A stretch of 64,000 nucleotides of DNA from Tous-C4FEB sp044356555 (GTDB lineage: Bacteria > Verrucomicrobiota > Verrucomicrobiia > Opitutales > Opitutaceae): assembly GCA_044356555.1 (NCBI GenBank), contig JBIKWB010000016.1:55843-119842 (forward strand), written 5' to 3'. Shown one piece after another: positions 50,331-59,274 of this stretch (position 1 is its first letter; the number at the start of each line of letters is the position of its first letter). The position numbers and the translations under genes were made by a program. The notes below the pieces were generated by a model. The model did not search any database. It was not told where the DNA came from and worked only from the letters and a program-made list of their open reading frames with translations.

Positions 50331-52451
50331 ATGCATCCTCCGATTCGAATCTCTCTTCTCAGCTTCGCGCTCGCCGCGACGTTGCCTGCCGCCGAGCCGG
50401 CCCAACCGCCCGGCGCCGTGACGTTGGCGCCCGTGCGGGTCACGGCCGATCTCTGGGCTTCACCACTCGCCCAAATTCCGGCGAGCGTGACGGTCTTCGA
50501 CGAAGCGACCCTTCGCTTCGGGGCGGTCGGTCATTTTGGCGACTTGGCCGACCGGATTCCCAATCTCACGTTTACCGGCGGCACTTCGCGACCGCGGTAT
50601 TTTCAGATCCGCGGCATCGGCGAAAACTCCCAATACGAGGGCGAGACGCCGGATTCCGCGGTGCGTTTTCTCGTCGATGATTTTGATTTCACGGGGCTTG
50701 GCACGCTCGGGAGCACGTTTGATGTCAGCCAAATCGAGGTCTTGCGCGGGCCGCAGGCCGGTGCGTTCGGGGCCAACGCGGCTGGGGGCGTTGTGCGCTT
50801 GGTGACCAACGCGCCGACGCCGTTTTGGACGGGACGCGTCGAGTCGCGTTTCGGCGAAGACGCGTTGCGCGAGGGCGGATTTGCGCTTGGTGGCCCGTTG
50901 GTCGCTGCACAGCCCGATCGTTTCATGGTGCGTCTGGCGGTGCAGCAGCACGCAAGTGACGGCTTTCGGCGCAACGTCACGCTCGGCCGAGCGACCAACG
51001 CCCGCGACGAGTTCAACGCCCGGCTCCGTCTGACGGCCAATTTCTCTCCGGCTTGGCGCTGGGACGGCGCGGTACTCTTTTCCGAGGTAAACAACGGCTT
51101 CGACGAGTTTGCGCTCGATAACAACGGCCGCCGCACCTTCAGCGATCAACCGGGGCGCGACGAACAACGCTCCACCGCCGCCAGCCTGCGCGGCACCTAT
51201 TCCGGGCTCGATGGTGTGCGGCTCACGACCATCACGAGCGGCACCCGGGTGAAGTCGGTTTACAGTTATGATGACGACTGGACCGCCGCGTCTTATGAAG
51301 GCTTCAGCGATCTTCGGCGCTCCCGGGACGGCTTTAACCAGGAGCTGCGACTCGACTCCGTGCTCACGCGAGGAGCGTTCGGGGCCATCGACCGGTGGAC
51401 GCTTGGCGCGTTCTACGCGAACCTCGTCGAAGACAGCGCCTACACGAACACAGATCCGGGCAACGTCCGCGGTCTGCGCACGCGCTACGATTCGGACCAG
51501 ATCGCGGGCTTTGGCCAAATCGCGCATGATTTTTCTCCGCGCACGCGTCTCATTGTCGGCCTGCGCGCGGAGCACATTGCCCTTGCCGGTCGGGGCACGA
51601 GGACCCGTTTCCGCCAAGCGCGCAACACGTTCGACCCCGTGGTCACATTTTCGCCGGCCTTCGACGACACGCTCCTCGGCGGGAAACTCACGCTTGAGCA
51701 CGACCTCACCGGCGCCGTGCTCGCGTTTGCCTCGGTCACGCGCGGTTACAAGGCCGGTGGCGTCAACCTCGACGCGCGCATCAATCCGCCGGCCGATCCC
51801 TTGACCTACGGCACCGAGACGCTGTGGAACACCGAGGTTGGCCTGCGCGGTTCGTGGCTGGAGCGTTCGCTCACGGCCGAGATCACCGCGTTCAACCTCG
51901 ATCGCGCCGACACGCAGGTGCGCGACTCGGCGGGTTTCGGCGGCAACTACCGCTTCTTCACGGCCAACGCCCGCGCCGCCCACGTTACCGGCTTCGAGGC
52001 CGCGGTGAACTATGCGCTGACTCCTGCGTGGTCCGTCGCCGGCACGCTCGCGGCGATGGAGTCTGAACTCGATAAATTTTCGCTCACCAACGGCAATTCC
52101 GGCGGAGGTCGCCCGCTCGCGAATACGCCGCGCACCGGCTACACGTTGGGCACGCGTTACCGGCCGGCCCCGACCGGGCTTTTCGCGTCGGCCGAACTCG
52201 TCGCCCGCGCCCGGCAATTCGACTCCAACAACCAAAACGAAGCGCGTCGCGCGTTCCACCTCTACAACGCCAGCCTCGGCTATGCGTGGCGCGAATGGAC
52301 GTTCACGCTCTGGGGGAAAAATCTCACGAATACGCGTTATGAGAAACGGGTGTTTTTCTTCGGCAACGAGGACCCGGACTACGCCGAGACGCGCTACGAG
52401 ACCCGGGCCGATCCCCGGCAGCTCGGCGTGAGCGCGGAATATCGGTTCTGA
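50331..52451 (+). CDS. TonB-dependent outer-membrane receptor under TPP control
   Basis: Encodes 706 residues. Signal peptide of about 23 residues (ISLLSFALAATLPAAEP). Plug domain at about 40-150: IPASVTVFDEATL, PNLTFTGGTSRPRYFQIRGI, VEVLRGPQ-type VSQIEVLRGPQAGAFGANAA. The beta-barrel ends with a C-terminal aromatic (YRF), the outer-membrane assembly signal, after FTLWGKNLTNTRYEKR. The ATG at 50331 is chosen because the frame upstream lies in the riboswitch terminator. The TPP riboswitch in front makes thiamine or a precursor (HMP, thiazole) the likely ligand, as known for riboswitch-controlled receptors in other Gram-negatives. No thi genes are adjacent. Confidence 0.93.
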   Translation: MHPPIRISLLSFALAATLPAAEPAQPPGAVTLAPVRVTADLWASPLAQIPASVTVFDEATLRFGAVGHFGDLADRIPNLTFTGGTSRPRYFQIRGIGENSQYEGETPDSAVRFLVDDFDFTGLGTLGSTFDVSQIEVLRGPQAGAFGANAAGGVVRLVTNAPTPFWTGRVESRFGEDALREGGFALGGPLVAAQPDRFMVRLAVQQHASDGFRRNVTLGRATNARDEFNARLRLTANFSPAWRWDGAVLFSEVNNGFDEFALDNNGRRTFSDQPGRDEQRSTAASLRGTYSGLDGVRLTTITSGTRVKSVYSYDDDWTAASYEGFSDLRRSRDGFNQELRLDSVLTRGAFGAIDRWTLGAFYANLVEDSAYTNTDPGNVRGLRTRYDSDQIAGFGQIAHDFSPRTRLIVGLRAEHIALAGRGTRTRFRQARNTFDPVVTFSPAFDDTLLGGKLTLEHDLTGAVLAFASVTRGYKAGGVNLDARINPPADPLTYGTETLWNTEVGLRGSWLERSLTAEITAFNLDRADTQVRDSAGFGGNYRFFTANARAAHVTGFEAAVNYALTPAWSVAGTLAAMESELDKFSLTNGNSGGGRPLANTPRTGYTLGTRYRPAPTGLFASAELVARARQFDSNNQNEARRAFHLYNASLGYAWREWTFTLWGKNLTNTRYEKRVFFFGNEDPDYAETRYETRADPRQLGVSAEYRF

Positions 52452-52524
52452 TCGCGCTCGCCGCGCGCTGGCCGGTTGACCTCGCGGGACCGGATTCGTT
52501 GGGCTGTGGGTGATTGCTCGCTCC

Positions 52525-53481
52525 ATGGCCCTTCGTCCCAATCTATCCGCCTTGCCGCGTTCGCTTCGACGGACGCGCGCCTTCGTCGTCGCGAATCTCG
52601 TGCTCTGGGGCGTGATCGGGGGATGGTATTTGTTGCAGCCGGTGACGCGGCAGCAGGAGGTTTCCCGGCTCGTCGGAAATTTGTTGGACAGCCGGAAGCA
52701 GGTCACGGCGTTCGATGTCGGCTGGGATCTTTGGCAGCTTTATTTTAGCGACGAATTTGTTCGCGCCGCGCCGACCGGTGATCGCACGCATCTGCTCGGC
52801 GGGGTGCCGCGATTGAGTGCGGGCAGCGGGGCCGGACCGGTGCGGGTCTTGAGCAACTCCGGCTATGTCGTCGGCTACAGCGATGCTTTGGGCAATCCGC
52901 TTTGGGCGGCGTATCGCCTGCGCGATCTCGACTGGCGCGAACCGGCGGCGCGGCCCGAGCGGTTCCGCGTCGATCCGCGCACGGCCGCGCGGATTGAGCC
53001 GGGCGACTACACGCGGAGCGGCTACGATCGCGGCCACCTCGCGCCCAACTACGCCATCGCTACGCGCTACGGCCGTGAGGCGCAGGAAGACACGTTTCTG
53101 ATGTCGAACATCACGCCGCAGCAACACACGCTCAACGCGGGTCTGTGGAAGGCGTTGGAGCAACGCATCGCGACGAACTATCCCGCGCGCTTTGGGGAGT
53201 TTTGGGTGGTTGCGGGGCCGATCTTCGGCGCGGTGCCGGCCCGATTGAAGCGCCGGGTCGCGGTGCCGGAGGCCTTTTTCATGGTCATCCTCGACGAACA
53301 AGCGGGCGGAGTGCGGGCGACGGCGTTTGTGCTGCCGCAGAGCGCGAAGGACGAGTCGCTCGACTCCTATTTGGTAGCGATTGACGAGGTGGAGCGACGC
53401 ACCGGGCTGGACTTCTTGAACGAATTGCCGGCCGCGGCGCAGGCAGCGCTCGAATCAAAGCGAGCGGCGCGGGCTTGGTGA
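52525..53481 (+). CDS. DNA/RNA non-specific endonuclease (NUC1 family), membrane-anchored or exported
   Basis: Encodes 318 residues from ATG 52525 (a GTG at 52510 is possible). One N-terminal hydrophobic segment (AFVVANLVLWGVIGGWYLL, residues 19-37) acts as signal or anchor. Catalytic D-R-G-H at 168-171 in SGYDRGHLAPNYAIA; the metal-ligand asparagine is in FLMSNITPQQHTLNAGLWKA; GEFWVVAGPIFG follows. The active site is intact, so it should cut DNA and RNA outside the cytoplasm. Downstream gene on the same strand is the pRiA4b ORF-3-like gene. Confidence 0.93.
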   Translation: MALRPNLSALPRSLRRTRAFVVANLVLWGVIGGWYLLQPVTRQQEVSRLVGNLLDSRKQVTAFDVGWDLWQLYFSDEFVRAAPTGDRTHLLGGVPRLSAGSGAGPVRVLSNSGYVVGYSDALGNPLWAAYRLRDLDWREPAARPERFRVDPRTAARIEPGDYTRSGYDRGHLAPNYAIATRYGREAQEDTFLMSNITPQQHTLNAGLWKALEQRIATNYPARFGEFWVVAGPIFGAVPARLKRRVAVPEAFFMVILDEQAGGVRATAFVLPQSAKDESLDSYLVAIDEVERRTGLDFLNELPAAAQAALESKRAARAW

Positions 53482-53540
53482 CCGTGGCCGGCCCACGGGC
53501 TTTTCTTGCCGCGTCGGCGGCGGGCGGTTCCACTTCGGGC

Positions 53541-54134
53541 ATGATCGGAATCCATGAAGGCGCAGGAGGTGGCACGAAGAAGAAGGTGGAGCGCGTGTTC
53601 CCGTTGCACTTGAGCTTGGTCGGCAGCGAGCCGCGTGTGTGGCGGATGGTGCTCGTGCGCGAGTCGATGTGGCTCTCGCGCCTGCACGACTGCATTCAGG
53701 TGGCCTTCGATTGGTTCGATTATCAGACCCACGCGTTCAACTTCGACGACCTGCGCTATGGCAATCCGCTCAAGCGGGATGAGCTGGTGATCGAAGACGA
53801 CCGCGACATCGCGCTCTCCGATCTCGATCTGGAGAACCGTGCGCGGTTTTCCTACGGTTACCATTTCGCCGAAGGCTGGCAGGTCGAAATCCGCGTGGAC
53901 AAGCCGGTGGCGATGGAAAAGGGCCTGCGTTATCCGCACTGCGTCGGTGGCGAGCGGGCCGGGCCGCCCGAGGACTGCGGTGGGCTCGATGCGTTTCACG
54001 ACATGCTGGCGTGCCTGAAAGAGCCCGAGACCGAACTCGGCCGCGAGTGGCGCGAGTGGGTCGGCCCCGACTACGACGCCGAAGTGTGCGACATCCCGAA
54101 GATCAACCAGTCGCTGCGGCGGTTGACGAAATAG
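53541..54134 (+). CDS. Plasmid pRiA4b ORF-3-family protein
   Basis: Encodes 197 residues from ATG 53541. The family core is clear: VFPLHLSLVGSEPRVWRMVL, VRESMWLSRLHDCIQVAFDW, DYQTHAFNF, SYGYHFAEGWQVEIRV and the C-terminal YPHCVGGERAGPPEDCGGLD with the conserved C-x-G-G-x-x-x-x-P-P-E-D-C-G-G block. Common on plasmids and islands; biochemical role unknown. An in-frame TTG overlapping the nuclease stop would add 22 poorly conserved residues and is less likely. Confidence 0.9.
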   Translation: MIGIHEGAGGGTKKKVERVFPLHLSLVGSEPRVWRMVLVRESMWLSRLHDCIQVAFDWFDYQTHAFNFDDLRYGNPLKRDELVIEDDRDIALSDLDLENRARFSYGYHFAEGWQVEIRVDKPVAMEKGLRYPHCVGGERAGPPEDCGGLDAFHDMLACLKEPETELGREWREWVGPDYDAEVCDIPKINQSLRRLTK

Positions 54135-54529
54135 GGTTAAATCTCAGTCGAGCGCCCGAGGCTCTTTGCGGCAGTTCGTAGATCCCGATGAGGGAGACGT
54201 CAGGCGAGCAGTTGATGGAAGCCGAGTGTCGGCGATAAACACCCCGAGGCCGAAAAAGGGAGTCAAACTTTGCAGTTTGTCATTCGGTCGAGGCGGTCCT
54301 GAAACGGAGCGGGTTTCACATCCGCCCGGTGGTTCTCGCGGCTGATCAGACGGTAACTCGCCGACCGATTTCCAAATGGAGTGTCCGCACCGCGCTGTTC
54401 GACGCCCGCGCAAACACTCCCCTTACTTGCAAAGTCAGTTGTGGCCCCTGCTACGGGAACTGCGCCGCTATTTCCACCGAGCAAAACGCTCTAACCCCAA
54501 TACTGTCCGCTTAGAAGAATAAGCAGAGA

Positions 54530-54950
54530 TTACGGGTGGATGGAGCCGGACGTGGGCAGGGGCGCCGGGGTGACGCAGCGGATAGCCGGACATTTTCAGT
54601 TTGAGTCCGCGGGGAATGCGGCGGGGCCCCGGCTGCTCACGGATCGCTCCTGAAGGATTTCCAGCAGGATGCTACTGAGCCAGCGCGCCGACTGCTGAGG
54701 TGGGAAAGGCTGGCGGGCGGGCCAGTTTGTGACGCAAGACTCGCACGCTGTGCGTGAACGATAATCGGCCGGGATCGAGTTGCGCGCCCCGGGCGGCCCG
54801 ACACATTAGGGTGCGAACCGCCCGGTGGGCCAGCAGCAGATCTTAGATTTTCTGCTCGACCAGCGCGGGCGTTTTGCTGCCCCTGACGACAGTCATGGCT
54901 ACCGACCGCATGTTGCTGACCCCCTCGGCTCGGCCCACTAAAGCACAAAA
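54530..54950 (-). pseudogene. IS4-type transposase C-terminal remnant
   Basis: The minus strand carries a recognisable end of a DDE transposase with stop codons in it: LVEQKI, stop, DLLLAHRAVRTLMCRAARGA, QLDPGRLSFTHSVRVLRHKL, then SGAIREQPGPRRIPRGLKLK and MSGYPLRHPGAP. This pattern matches the tail of a common IS4-family group. The catalytic part is absent. Positions 54135-54530 hold no gene; a plus-strand frame ending at 54522 (LLRELRRYFHRAKRSNPNTV) may be another fragment but is too short to name. Confidence 0.6.
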
Positions 54951-54981
54951 AAACGCCGAACTTCGCGTTCGGCGTTTCGGG
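54949..54981 (-). terminator. Intrinsic terminator of the Ala/Thr-rich repeat protein gene
   Basis: On the minus strand: AAACGCCGAAC-GCGAA-GTTCGGCGTTT with seven T in all, 14 bases after the stop. Confidence 0.92.
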
Positions 54982-54994
54982 AAGATTCGATCAA

Positions 54995-55837
54995 TCAAGA
55001 TGAGGGGCTGACGGGGGGCAAAGGCGGAACGATAACGGGGGGTGGGGTCACAACGATAGCAGGTGGCGTCGTTGTCGCGGGCGGAGTGACCACAGCAGGG
55101 GGGGTGATTGCCGTGGGCGCCGGAGCTGTAGACGCGGTCGCGACTGCATTTGCAATTGCGGCCGTGTTCTGACCCGCGGACGAGGCGGCGGTGGTGGCAG
55201 CCGTGGTGATTGCGGTGGCATTGGCTGGGGCAGCTTGCGCAGCGGCTTGAGCGACAGCGGCGGCGGCGGAAGGAACGGCGCTAACGACGGAACTGGTAAT
55301 AGCGGCGGCGGAGGCGGGCGCGGCAGTAACGGCAGCGCTTGTAATAACCGTTGCTTGCGCAGGCGCGGCGGCGACGGCGGCTTGGGCAATGGCAGCTGCG
55401 TTAGTGCTGTTTTGCGCACTAGTGTTGCCGGTGCTTTGAGTGGCCGTGACAGCAGCGGCCGTGATCGTGCCTGCGGATTCGGGTTTAGCCGTGACGGCGG
55501 CCGTCGTGATCGCGATTGCTGCGGTGGGTGCGGCGGTAACGGCAGCGGTGGTGATGGCGGCAGCAGCAGATGCCGGAGCAGCGGCGACGGCGGCGGTCGT
55601 GATACTGGCAGCTGCGGTCGGGTTGACCGTCACGGCTTGGGTAACAATGGCAGCGATCGCAGTCGCGTCACCGTTGGCTGACGCGATGGCACGGGCGATG
55701 ATTACCGCCTGCTCCTCCGGGGTTTTGTTGGTGAGCTCCGCGGCCACGGCGGCAGGTGAGTTATCGATCGGTTGGGCTTGAACAGCCGGAGATGCCAAAA
55801 GCATGGCGGCGAAGAGGGTCAGGATGCGTGTTTTCAT
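54995..55837 (-). CDS. Exported Ala/Thr/Val-rich repeat protein with proline-rich tail
   Basis: Encodes 280 residues. Signal peptide at 1-22 (RILTLFAAMLLASPAVQAQ). Residues 33-70 form a distinct short domain (EELTNKTPEE-type AAELTNKTPEEQAVIIARAI). Residues 70-235 consist of about ten degenerate repeats of 14-17 residues built as A-A-x-I-T-T-A-A-V-x-A-A-P, for example AAASITTAAVAAAP and TAAIAITTAAVTAKP. The last 40 residues are proline-rich (PPAIVVTPPPVIVPPLPPVS). It could be a surface or periplasmic spacer; no enzyme motif. It has its own terminator. The start at 55837 is the ATG before the signal. Confidence 0.85.
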   Translation of the reverse strand: MKTRILTLFAAMLLASPAVQAQPIDNSPAAVAAELTNKTPEEQAVIIARAIASANGDATAIAAIVTQAVTVNPTAAASITTAAVAAAPASAAAAITTAAVTAAPTAAIAITTAAVTAKPESAGTITAAAVTATQSTGNTSAQNSTNAAAIAQAAVAAAPAQATVITSAAVTAAPASAAAITSSVVSAVPSAAAAVAQAAAQAAPANATAITTAATTAASSAGQNTAAIANAVATASTAPAPTAITPPAVVTPPATTTPPAIVVTPPPVIVPPLPPVSPSS

Positions 55838-56263
55838 AATGTGCGGAGCGAGAGATTTGAACTTCAAAGGTGCTTGCAGAAAGCGAGCGTGACAAGAGAT
55901 TTCTGGTATCTCGTTGCCTGAATCTGGCAGGCGTTGAGCAGTCTCAGTCAGGTGTTAGGGGCCCGGTCGGGTCAAGCGGTGCGGTTGTAGGTGCTCGACG
56001 AACGGGGCCACGGCTTGCTGCCGGTCACCCGGCGAGTCAGGGGCCGGCGAGGCGTGCGCATCCACGTTCCTTACGCCACGCGTTGCAAATAGGGTTACCT
56101 CCACGAGTCGATTGCGGTGGAAGGCGCTAACAAACTAGAACTGCTCTTCACGGCTGCGGCGGACATTTAGAAGACATTTATTTGCGCGACCTCGGGGCTC
56201 TGGGTCGGAAGCGACGGGAAATTTCGTTACGCGCCGAGTGTAGTTGCTATCCTTGAATTAAGG

Positions 56264-56281
56264 TTCAATTTAGATTGAACT
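56264..56281. promoter_or_regulatory. Candidate operator upstream of the GbsR-like gene
   Basis: Perfect palindrome GTTCAAT-TTAG-ATTGAAC, overlapped on its left by TTGAA-TTAAGG-TTCAA (56254-56269). It is 29 bases before the ATG in an otherwise gene-free, AT-rich stretch. A MarR/GbsR-type regulator could bind here to control itself. The rest of 55838-56260 shows no gene. Confidence 0.5.
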
Positions 56282-56310
56282 CGGGCGGCCATCCTGCCCA
56301 CTCTTCCCGA

Positions 56311-56859
56311 ATGACCGATGCCGCAATCATGGTTTCCCCTAAGGTCAGGGGCCTGCTCCAGAAGCAGGGGCGGCCGGCTTCGGTAGTGGAATTTGAGGAG
56401 GCGGTGGTGGATTTTTTTGTGGATGCGGCCGACCTGCTGGGGGTGCCCAAGTCGGTGGCCGTTCTCTACGGGATCGTGTTTGCGTCTCCCCAGCCGCTGA
56501 GTTTTGCGGACATCGAGGCCCGCCTCACCCTGAGCAAGGGCTCGATTAGCCAGGGGCTGCGGGTGCTGCGGGAGATGGGGGCGATCAAGGAAGTTTCGGC
56601 GCCGGCGGACCGGGCGGAGCTGTTTACGCCCGATTTAGAGATGCGCCGGCTGATCCAGCGTTTCCTGGAGCAGCGTTTACAGAAGCAACTCGATGCGGGG
56701 AAGTCCCGGCTCGGCGTTCTGAAGCGTGCACTGCCCGATTTGGAGAAATCCGATGCGGAGACCCTTGGCTTGCGCATCAAGCAGCTGCAATCTTGGCATG
56801 AGAAAGCCCGGGCGTTGCTGCCGATCGCCCGGACTTTTCTGAAGCTCGCGCCGGGTTAA
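56311..56859 (+). CDS. GbsR/MarR-type transcriptional regulator
   Basis: Encodes 182 residues from ATG 56311 (a TTG at 56275 would add 12 residues but overlaps the palindrome). Winged-helix signature of the GbsR group: LGVPKSVAVLYGIVFASPQP, then LSFADIEARLTLSKGSISQG and LRVLREMGAIKEVSAPADRA. The C-terminal helices (LEQRLQKQLDAGKSRLGVLK) should make the dimer interface. Related proteins repress osmoprotectant or polysaccharide genes; the target here is unknown. The last 20-27 codons and the following 70 bp are copied at 59918-60030 and 61551-61690. Confidence 0.9.
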   Translation: MTDAAIMVSPKVRGLLQKQGRPASVVEFEEAVVDFFVDAADLLGVPKSVAVLYGIVFASPQPLSFADIEARLTLSKGSISQGLRVLREMGAIKEVSAPADRAELFTPDLEMRRLIQRFLEQRLQKQLDAGKSRLGVLKRALPDLEKSDAETLGLRIKQLQSWHEKARALLPIARTFLKLAPG

Positions 56860-56924
56860 TCCCCGGCACTCATACATTTTCCCTGCCTCGTTGCTTTCGA
56901 CCGGAAGCGACGGGGCGAAGCCAT
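56790..56924. repeat. gbsR 3'-end repeat, resident copy (R1a)
   Basis: From CTGCAATCTTGGCATGAGAA through the gbsR stop to CGACGGGGCGAAGCC. Contains the stop-proximal TGCCGATCGCCCGGACTTTT and the downstream GGAAGCGACGGGGCGAAGC motif. Between here and the next gene I see only the heptamer run at 56947-56967, an AT-rich inverted repeat TTATCC...GGGATAA at about 57223-57242, and a 31-33-codon frame from 57136/57139 that I do not trust. Confidence 0.8.
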
Positions 56925-56946
56925 ACTTTGGAAGGTAAGTTAATAG

Positions 56947-56967
56947 TTGAGCGTTGAGAGTTGAGCG
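56947..56967. repeat. Tandem heptamer GTTGAGM x3
   Basis: GTTGAGC-GTTGAGA-GTTGAGC, the reverse-strand type of the heptamer run at 13209-13236. Confidence 0.6.
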
Positions 56968-57263
56968 TCTCCGTCTTCCCGCGACGATGGTGGAAGACGA
57001 TCGAACGCCGACGCCGGCGTCTCCGGGTAATAGCCAAGACCCGAGACCCCATTTCCTGGACTCTTCTCCTTGTTTTTATTAACCGCGGACCAAGGTCCGG
57101 CCCTGCGGGTAAAAGCATCGGGCGATTGGTATAAAATGATGGCTCACGAGATTAAAGTCATCCGCGATTTCGGTGCGGCAAAACGCCCCCGAAGCCTCGG
57201 CCGAGAGCGTGATTTGGTGTTTTATCCTTTTTAAAGGGATAACTAATGATAAATTAAGCATTC

Positions 57264-58589
57264 TTGAGGGGAGAATATTCCAGTATTTTGCAGAGTAAGA
57301 TCGCCGACAGTTTGGCGACGAAGCCACCTACCCTTACCCGGCGCTCTGTGCATATTCCCCAAGTGCAAGGTAAGGCATTGGCGGTAATTGGGATGCGGCG
57401 CGCAGGAAAGACGTCACTCCTTTGGCAGATGCTGGGCGATCGGCTCGCGGCGGGGGAGCCGCGATCGACGCTGTTGTATTTGAACTTTGAAGACGAGCGT
57501 TTGACGGGCCTTACGGGTGCGGAACTCTCGCAGGTTACCGAACTTTATTACCGGCTTCACCCTGAGTGGCGAGATCAGCGCCGCGTGCTATTTCTGCTCG
57601 ACGAGATCCAAGTTATTCCCGGTTGGGAAGTTTACGTTCGTCGTTTGCTCGATTCCGAGCAGATTGACCTTAGGTTATCCGGTTCCTCGGCCAAACTTCT
57701 CAGTCGAGAGGTCGCTACGAGCATGAGGGGCCGAGCTTTGGAAGTGTTGGTGCATCCCTTCTCCTTTCGTGAAGTGCTGCGTCATGCGGGGGTGGAGCCC
57801 AAGCGGCCGTGGGCGGCACTTCCGAAAGCCGCCCGTTCGATCGTGGAGAAAGGCTTGGCTGATTATCTGCTCGGAGGCGGCTTTCCAGAGGCGCAAGGTC
57901 TAGGGCCTCGGGATCAGGCCGCGCTTCTGCGCAGCTATGTGGACGTGGCCTTGCTGCGCGATGTCGTGGAGCGCCACGCCGTGTCCAACCCCACGGCTCT
58001 TCGCTGGATGCTCAGGCACTTGCTCGGTGCGCCGGCCGCACCCTTTAGCGCGCAAAAGTTTTATGATGCGCTTCGATCGCAAGGCATCGCGGTGGCGAAA
58101 GATACGGTTCATGCCTACCTCGCGCATCTTGAAGATGCCTTTTTGGTGCGCACGCTATCGATCCACGCGGCTTCGGAACGCCAGCGGATGGTTAATCCTC
58201 GCAAGGCCTACCCGATCGATCCCGGCATAATTCCGCTCTACGAGCGCTCGGGCCGGGCGAATCTGGGCGCCGCTTTGGAGACGGCCGTGCTGCTTGAGTT
58301 GGAGCGCCGCGGAGCCGAGCTGGCTTACTTGCGCACGGCCTCGGGTTACGAAGTCGATTTTCATGCGCGGTTGCCCGAGGGCCGCGTGTTACTGGTGCAG
58401 GTGTGTGCGAGGATCGAATCGGAAGAGACTTGGGCCCGTGAAGTTCGTGCCTTGCTTGAAGCGGCCGCCGAGCACCCCGGGACTGAGCCATGGCTCATTA
58501 CGATTGAACCGCTTCCGGCGGGGAAAACTCTTCCTCAGCCTCTTTGTCACGTATTGGCCGCAGAATGGTTTCTCGAAAAAAGCCCTTAG
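57264..58589 (+). CDS. ATPase with AAA_14 and DUF4143 domains
   Basis: Encodes 441 residues. Walker A GMRRAGKTSLLWQ at residues 43-55, a strand of TLLYLNFEDERLT, Walker B RVLFLLDEIQVIPGWE near residues 107-122 and the sensor region LRLSGSSAKLLSREVATSMR. The C-terminal DUF4143 domain has PFSFREVLRH, YLLGGGFPEA, LLGAPAAPFS, AYLAHLEDAFLVRTLS and the nuclease-like end LRTASGYEVDFHARLPEGRV. The start is uncertain: TTG 57264 gives the listed length; TTG 57288, with the purine-rich GAGGGGAG upstream, is an alternative. Such ATPases are common in islands. First member of the module array. Confidence 0.9.
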   Translation: MRGEYSSILQSKIADSLATKPPTLTRRSVHIPQVQGKALAVIGMRRAGKTSLLWQMLGDRLAAGEPRSTLLYLNFEDERLTGLTGAELSQVTELYYRLHPEWRDQRRVLFLLDEIQVIPGWEVYVRRLLDSEQIDLRLSGSSAKLLSREVATSMRGRALEVLVHPFSFREVLRHAGVEPKRPWAALPKAARSIVEKGLADYLLGGGFPEAQGLGPRDQAALLRSYVDVALLRDVVERHAVSNPTALRWMLRHLLGAPAAPFSAQKFYDALRSQGIAVAKDTVHAYLAHLEDAFLVRTLSIHAASERQRMVNPRKAYPIDPGIIPLYERSGRANLGAALETAVLLELERRGAELAYLRTASGYEVDFHARLPEGRVLLVQVCARIESEETWAREVRALLEAAAEHPGTEPWLITIEPLPAGKTLPQPLCHVLAAEWFLEKSP

Positions 58590-58656
58590 TTATATTGACG
58601 CCAATTACCCCACCGTTCACCGACACCGATCTCGGCCGCCATCGCGACCAGCACAA

Positions 58657-58921
58657 GACCGGCAGCCGCATGATTCTTGGGGGCAATCGGCTCCTCCAGC
58701 CGGTCTTTGGGCAGCGGCGACGAGATCGTTCAGAGGCAGTTCGAGAAACGTCCGACGAAGGACGTGTTACCGCGAACGTTCATTCGCGCCGGTTGCCTCA
58801 TCGGGAAGCGACGGGGCGAAGCCATGTTCTGTGCTGGGAAAGAGAGAAGGCGTGTGCGGTCCAAGCGCGAGGCCGACATTCGAAGCCAATCACAAAGGTT
58901 AGGGGTTGCCCCCGTCAGCTG
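58657..58921. repeat. 265-bp direct repeat, copy 1 (R2a)
   Basis: From GACCGGCAGCCGCATGATTC to the CACAAAGGTTAGGGG element. Copy 2 is at 61284-61549. The two agree over nearly the full length, with local differences at about 58694-58738. It includes GGAAGCGACGGGGCGAAGCC, also found in the gbsR tail copies. No convincing gene lies inside. Confidence 0.85.
58891..58918. repeat. Module-boundary repeat R3, copy 1
   Basis: CACAAAGGTTAGGGGTTGCC and then CCCGTCAGC, at the 3' side of the DUF4143 module. Confidence 0.75.
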
Positions 58922-58971
58922 CCCTTAAAGTCCGGAAAGCTCCGCCTACGCTAGCATTGTTCCTTTTGAGT

Positions 58972-59274
58972 ATGTCGTATTCTCCCCCAGTCGAATCGGC
59001 CTTGGAGACCCTCCGCACGTTCGAGTCCGAGTTTAAGCGGCACGGAGTGAGGCAAGTCTGGCTTTTTGGCTCGCGAGCCCGCGGGGCTACCCCGGCCATG
59101 AGCGACTGGGATATCTTGGTGGAGTTTGTGGCGCCCCCGGGATTCGACAACTTCATGAACCTGAAGCTCGTGCTCGAAGAAAAACTCGGCGCTCGGGTCG
59201 ATCTTCTCTCCCGAAGTGCGTGCAAGCCACGGTTTCTTCAAGCTATCCAAGAGGATCTGAGAGATGTTGCGTGA
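58972..59274 (+). CDS. mntA: MntA-type antitoxin adenylyltransferase
   Basis: A 100-residue minimal nucleotidyltransferase. G33-S34-x10-D45-x-D47 in VWLFGSRARGATPAMSDWDI gives the full GSX10DXD catalytic motif. By family knowledge MntA adds AMP units to a tyrosine of HepT and so silences it. The start at 58972 directly precedes the fold; a longer frame upstream is unlikely. It overlaps the HepT gene by 11 bp. Confidence 0.92.
   Translation: MSYSPPVESALETLRTFESEFKRHGVRQVWLFGSRARGATPAMSDWDILVEFVAPPGFDNFMNLKLVLEEKLGARVDLLSRSACKPRFLQAIQEDLRDVA

Noticed and set aside
54263..54522. Small frames on both strands between the pRiA4b-like gene and the IS4 remnant
   Set aside because: Too short and without motif; probably transposon debris.
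57136..57236. 31-33-codon plus-strand frame (MAHEIKVIRDFGAAKRPRSL...)
   Set aside because: No ribosome binding site or family support, and it sits in repeat-rich spacer DNA; possible remnant only.
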